From Microvirga sp. TS319 (GTDB taxonomy: Bacteria > Pseudomonadota > Alphaproteobacteria > Rhizobiales > Beijerinckiaceae): DNA of 64,000 bases. The position numbers and the translations under genes were made by a program. The stretch spans positions 479,501-543,500 of the forward strand of contig NZ_JBGGGT010000001.1 of NCBI RefSeq assembly GCF_041276405.1, in the 5' to 3' direction. The notes below the pieces were generated by a model. The model saw nothing but the letters and a program-made list of their open reading frames with translations, did not search any database and was not told where the DNA came from. This document shows positions 61,347 through 64,000 of the stretch, piece after piece; position 1 is the first letter of the stretch, and every line of letters begins with the position of its first letter.

Positions 61347-62024
61347 ATGTATCCCGAGGATCTGAGCTTTCGCGACCGCGCCGATGCCGGACGCCAGCTT
61401 GTCCCTCGTCTCAGGCTCTATGCTGCGCAGCACCCTGTCGTGCTGGCACTTCCCCGCGGCGGCGTGCCGGTGGCGTTCGAAGTCGCTAAAGGCTTGGGGG
61501 CACCGCTCGATCTGATCTTCGTGCGCAAGATCGGGGCTCCCGGCCAAGCCGAATTCGGTCTGGGCGCAGTGGTCGACGGAGCTCACCCTCAGGTCGTGCT
61601 CAACAAGGAAGCACTTGATCGGGTCCGCGTGCCGTCGGGCTATATCGAGGAGGAAACCCAGCGGCAGCTCAAGGAGATCGAGCGCCGACGAGAGCATTAT
61701 CTCGCTGGTCGGCGGCCGGTCGATGTGGAGGGCCGCGTTGCCATCGTGGTGGATGACGGCATCGCCACGGGCAGCACCGCGCAGGCAGCGTTGAAGGGGC
61801 TGTCCCGCGCCCGCCCCGCCCGGCTGATCCTTGCCGTTCCGGTCGCCCCGGCCGACTCCATTGCCCGTCTCAGGGCAGAGGCCGACGAAGTGGTCTGCCT
61901 GATGACCCCGGGGGCATTCTACGCCGTCGGCGAGCACTATGACGATTTCCATCAGACTTCGGACCGGGAGGTGACCACGCTTCTGGACGAGGCCCAGCTT
62001 TGGAACAGGGAGAATTCCCCATGA
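61347..62024 (+). CDS. Phosphoribosyltransferase-family protein
   Basis: 225 aa from ATG 61347 (AAGGAGG 8 nt upstream); the longer open frame from 60861 runs antisense through the cupin gene. The PRPP-binding loop is VAIVVDDGIATGSTAQAA (about 133-150), preceded by VLALPRGGVPVAFEVAK (about 32-48) and DLIFVRKIG. It resembles the stand-alone PRTase-like proteins often found beside stress or dienelactone-hydrolase genes. Its base acceptor is unknown. Confidence 0.88.
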   Translation: MYPEDLSFRDRADAGRQLVPRLRLYAAQHPVVLALPRGGVPVAFEVAKGLGAPLDLIFVRKIGAPGQAEFGLGAVVDGAHPQVVLNKEALDRVRVPSGYIEEETQRQLKEIERRREHYLAGRRPVDVEGRVAIVVDDGIATGSTAQAALKGLSRARPARLILAVPVAPADSIARLRAEADEVVCLMTPGAFYAVGEHYDDFHQTSDREVTTLLDEAQLWNRENSP

Positions 62025-62244
62025 ACGTCACCACTCTTCGTGCCCTGTACGTCGCCAAGCGCCAGGAAGTCCGCAGCATCGGGGAGCAACTGCCGGGCCC
62101 TGCGGAGGATGGCCGATGTGGCAGGCCGTCCTGAACTCAAGCAGGGGATCCAACCCACCTGGAGGAGACCCACGCGCATCGATCCACGAGCGCTTGATCC
62201 TGCTCGCCAAGCGCATGCTCAACCCGGATGCAGCCGCGGGCTGA
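62022..62244 (+). pseudogene. Small frameshifted reading frame (uncertain)
   Basis: ATG 62022 opens MNVTTLRALYVAKRQEVRSI and continues to LPGPAEDGR; a second frame from about 62116 (MWQAVLNSSRGSN, then SIHERLILLAKRMLNPDAAA) looks like its continuation after a frameshift. It may be a decayed small gene; the family is unknown. Confidence 0.25.
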
Positions 62245-62291
62245 TGCATGAGGACACAACATCACAGTGATTGCGAAGAGGGAGGAGAGCG

Positions 62292-62753
62292 ATGCCGCTC
62301 ACCATCACCAGCCCGGCCTTCCGCGACGGTGAGGTCATTCCGACCCGGTATACCCGGGACGGCGAGAATCTCTCGCCGCCGCTGGAGTGGCGCGATGCGC
62401 CGCCGGAAACCAAGAGTTTCGTGCTGATCGTCGAGGATCCGGATGCGCCGCCGGGCACGTTCCGGCACTGGGCGCTGTACAACATCCCGACCGGTGCAGC
62501 CGGCTTACCGGAAGGGGTGTCCGCCCAAGAGCGCGGCGGGCCGGGGGAGGGCGTCAACGGGTTCCGGAACGCCCGCTATGACGGTCCCGAGCCGCCGAGA
62601 GGCCATGGGCCGCATCACTACCACTTCCGGCTGGCCGCCCTTGATGTGCCGCAGCTCAATCTATCAACCTCTGCGAAGGTCGAGGACATCTGGACCAAGG
62701 CGCAGCCTCACATCGTGGCACAGGCGGAGGTCGTTGGAACCTACGAGCGATGA
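62292..62753 (+). CDS. YbhB/YbcL-type PEBP (Raf kinase inhibitor-like) protein
   Basis: 153 aa from ATG 62292, with GGGAGGAGAG 6 nt upstream. The PEBP ligand pocket is visible: YTRDGENLSPPLEW, VLIVEDPDAPPGTFRHWALY and GPEPPRGHGPHHYHFRLAAL. Bacterial PEBP proteins bind phosphoryl or small anionic ligands; function is unknown. Good match in length (about 150-180 aa). Confidence 0.92.
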   Translation: MPLTITSPAFRDGEVIPTRYTRDGENLSPPLEWRDAPPETKSFVLIVEDPDAPPGTFRHWALYNIPTGAAGLPEGVSAQERGGPGEGVNGFRNARYDGPEPPRGHGPHHYHFRLAALDVPQLNLSTSAKVEDIWTKAQPHIVAQAEVVGTYER

Positions 62754-62947
62754 GACGGAAGACCGGCTTTATGATCGGGGCCGGCACGGAGCATCGGCTG
62801 ACACAGAACGTGTCGCTCAAGACCGAGACGCTTTACTACAATCTCGAGGACGAGACGCTCACGCTCGCACGTTCTGTCAGCCAGGCGACCTACCGGTTCA
62901 AGAACGATGGTTGGATCAGCCGGATCGGGCTGAACGTCCGGTTCTGA
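62750..62947 (+). pseudogene. Outer-membrane beta-barrel C-terminal fragment
   Basis: Sixty-five codons overlapping the PEBP stop: TGFMIGAGTEHRLTQNVSLK, ETLYYNLEDETLTLARS, and a terminal strand ending in GLNVRF with a C-terminal Phe, the signal of outer-membrane barrels. The signal peptide and the first six strands are missing, so this is a truncated porin-like gene rather than a complete protein. Confidence 0.65.
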
Positions 62948-63242
62948 TCTGGAGGCAGCAAGGGGCAGCCTGAAGAGGTTCGCTGGAGGTTCGCGAATCA
63001 CGCCCGTGAGGGGCCGCCACAACGCCGAAATCCCGGCGAGCGGTCGCACGCCACACGGATCCCATGCGATGAGCCTGCGCTGGGTGCCCGGACACGTCCG
63101 GGCATTCCGTGTCAGACGGCCGCTAAAAGTGAAACTCAACCCCATGCACAGTAAGAGATCGGCGCGTCTGGATCTGTCAAAGCAACGCGCGGCAGAGAAC
63201 GGCCATGTCTACTAACAGTGACAAAGCTCACGAGCCATTAGG

Positions 63243-63304
63243 GAAAACATAGATAATGTTTTCTCTGTATGGGCTGGCGATTTACCTCGCCGCCCGGGTA
63301 AATC
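63243..63304. repeat. Two inverted repeats upstream of the last gene
   Basis: GAAAACAT-AGATA-ATGTTTTC (63243-63263) is a perfect 8-bp stem. GATTTACC (63279-63286) and GGTAAATC (63297-63304) form a second. They lie 30-90 bp before ATG 63333 and could be a terminator plus an operator. From 62948 to 63240 nothing else was recognised. Confidence 0.45.
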
Positions 63305-63332
63305 GTTCTTCTCTCAGTAGTGGAGAATGATT

Positions 63333-63923
63333 ATGGCACAGCTACCACAAACGGCCCCCTGGGATGATGCGACGCCCGTGGGCACCCGCCTGAAAGCGGC
63401 GACAGGAACGTGTCACCCGGGGCTGCAAGAGGCCCTCGTCCGTCAGGTCCAGGAGACCATGCCGGCCTCCTCCCGGATGATTCCGGCACACTCTCCGGAT
63501 CTCGAGGAGGCGGCCGTGGCGGCTTTGACGGAGATGCAGCCGCAGAACACCGTCCAAGGGATGCTGGCCGGCCAGTTCGTGGCGCTGCACTTTGCCAGCA
63601 TGGACTGCCTCCAGCGTGCTGCCGAGAAGGGCACCTTGCCTGCCGTGCGCGATATGAACCTGCGTCATACCACAAAGCTCTTGGCTGCCGAGCTTCGCGT
63701 GCTGGAGGTCCTCGAGCGGTTGCAGGGCCGGGGCCCCGTGCCGCAACCCCACGGACCATTTGTCAATGTCGAGCCGGGCGGGCAGGCGGTGGTCGGGGTC
63801 CAGGTGGGCATGGCCGCGGCCGAGGGTAGCGATGGTCGGCCGGGGGCTGATTGCGCCCAGGACGATGAGCGGGTGAAGCGATCCCCAGGCGAGCGCGACC
63901 CACGGGGCATTCGTCTTGGGTGA
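63333..63923 (+). CDS. Hypothetical protein
   Basis: 196 aa from ATG 63333 (an ATG at 63327 is also possible). A helical N-terminal and middle region (LEEAAVAALTEMQPQNTVQG; MLAGQFVALHFASMDCLQRA; LNLRHTTKLLAAELRVLEVL-like NLRHTTKLLAAELRVLEVLE) is followed by VNVEPGGQAVVGVQV. Rhizobiales genomes carry short proteins with this MLAGQ...NVxxGGQAVVG pattern; their function is unknown. The last 35 residues are Arg/Asp-rich. Nothing is seen from 63924 to the window end. Confidence 0.6.
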   Translation: MAQLPQTAPWDDATPVGTRLKAATGTCHPGLQEALVRQVQETMPASSRMIPAHSPDLEEAAVAALTEMQPQNTVQGMLAGQFVALHFASMDCLQRAAEKGTLPAVRDMNLRHTTKLLAAELRVLEVLERLQGRGPVPQPHGPFVNVEPGGQAVVGVQVGMAAAEGSDGRPGADCAQDDERVKRSPGERDPRGIRLG

Positions 63924-64000
63924 TCATGTCCGCAACACCGGGCCGATGCGGGCGAGCCGGCGTTGTGGCGCGCTCACCCGATCCGGCTGCGCCTGTCAGG

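Noticed and set aside
1..64000. CRISPR array, rRNA genes or prophage
   Set aside because: No regularly spaced direct repeats, rRNA-like conserved stretches or phage structural genes were seen.

Overview
The window looks like a chromosome or large-replicon segment of a GC-rich alphaproteobacterium of the order Hyphomicrobiales (Rhizobiales), most likely near Microvirga/Methylobacteriaceae. This rests on an alphaproteobacterial SOS box (GTTC-N7-GTTC) in front of recA, a MarR regulator of the rhizobial LdtR type, two DUF995 proteins, many nutrient ABC transporters, and at least eleven sites with palindromic GCATCG...CGATGC intergenic repeats. The genus is an inference. No rRNA, prophage or CRISPR array was seen. 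Insertion-sequence scars (IS6, IS66, ISKra4, IS5, IS256 types) and broken genes mark it as accessory, rearranged DNA.

Layout. 1-5.4 kb: ornithine cyclodeaminase-like gene (cut by the window edge), IS6 scars, a VOC protein whose start codon appears to be ACG, class II aldolase, recA with SOS box and terminator, and a 3-methyladenine DNA glycosylase. 5.4-9.5 kb: small genes, a lysozyme-inhibitor-like protein, a permease remnant and a LuxR-type regulator. 9.5-17.9 kb: an eight-gene minus-strand operon (polyamine-type ABC transporter, polysaccharide deacetylase, two SDR dehydrogenases, amidase) divergent from a MarR regulator with a palindromic candidate operator between them. 18-25.3 kb: OGFr-domain protein, glycine-rich secreted protein, a 76-nt tRNA-like sequence, a cobalt-type nitrile hydratase operon, an MFS/LysR pair, a GST pseudogene and a doubtful membrane protein.

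25.3-32.2 kb is the most interesting part. It is a visibly AT-richer island next to an IS scar: a 1033-aa class III cyclase/AAA-ATPase/TPR protein, a YcaO cyclodehydratase-family protein, a TfuA protein and an HExxH metallopeptidase-like protein, all on the plus strand and tightly spaced. YcaO plus TfuA is the known pair for peptide backbone thioamidation (archaeal McrA) and for trifolitoxin-type peptides. The combination with a signalling cyclase/ATPase and a gluzincin-like protein, and without an obvious precursor peptide, is unusual.

33-44.7 kb: a SEC-C protein, IS66 scar, LdtR-like regulator, an exopolysaccharide module (GT2 synthase, galE, UDP-glucuronate decarboxylase-like, two DUF995 proteins, GH26-like hydrolase), an outer-membrane barrel protein, and ISKra4/IS5 scars. 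44.7-51.7 kb: an amino-acid operon (PLP fold-III deaminase, polar amino-acid ABC transporter, aspartoacylase-type deacylase, LacI regulator, RidA) with two GACAACGTTGTC-type operators 32 bp apart before the first gene. 51.7-59.1 kb: IS scars, a second amidase, and a divergent branched-chain/amide-type ABC transporter preceded by a good sigma-54 promoter match. 59.1-64 kb: MBL-fold protein, enolase-superfamily pseudogene, cupin, phosphoribosyltransferase, PEBP protein, a porin fragment and a hypothetical protein.
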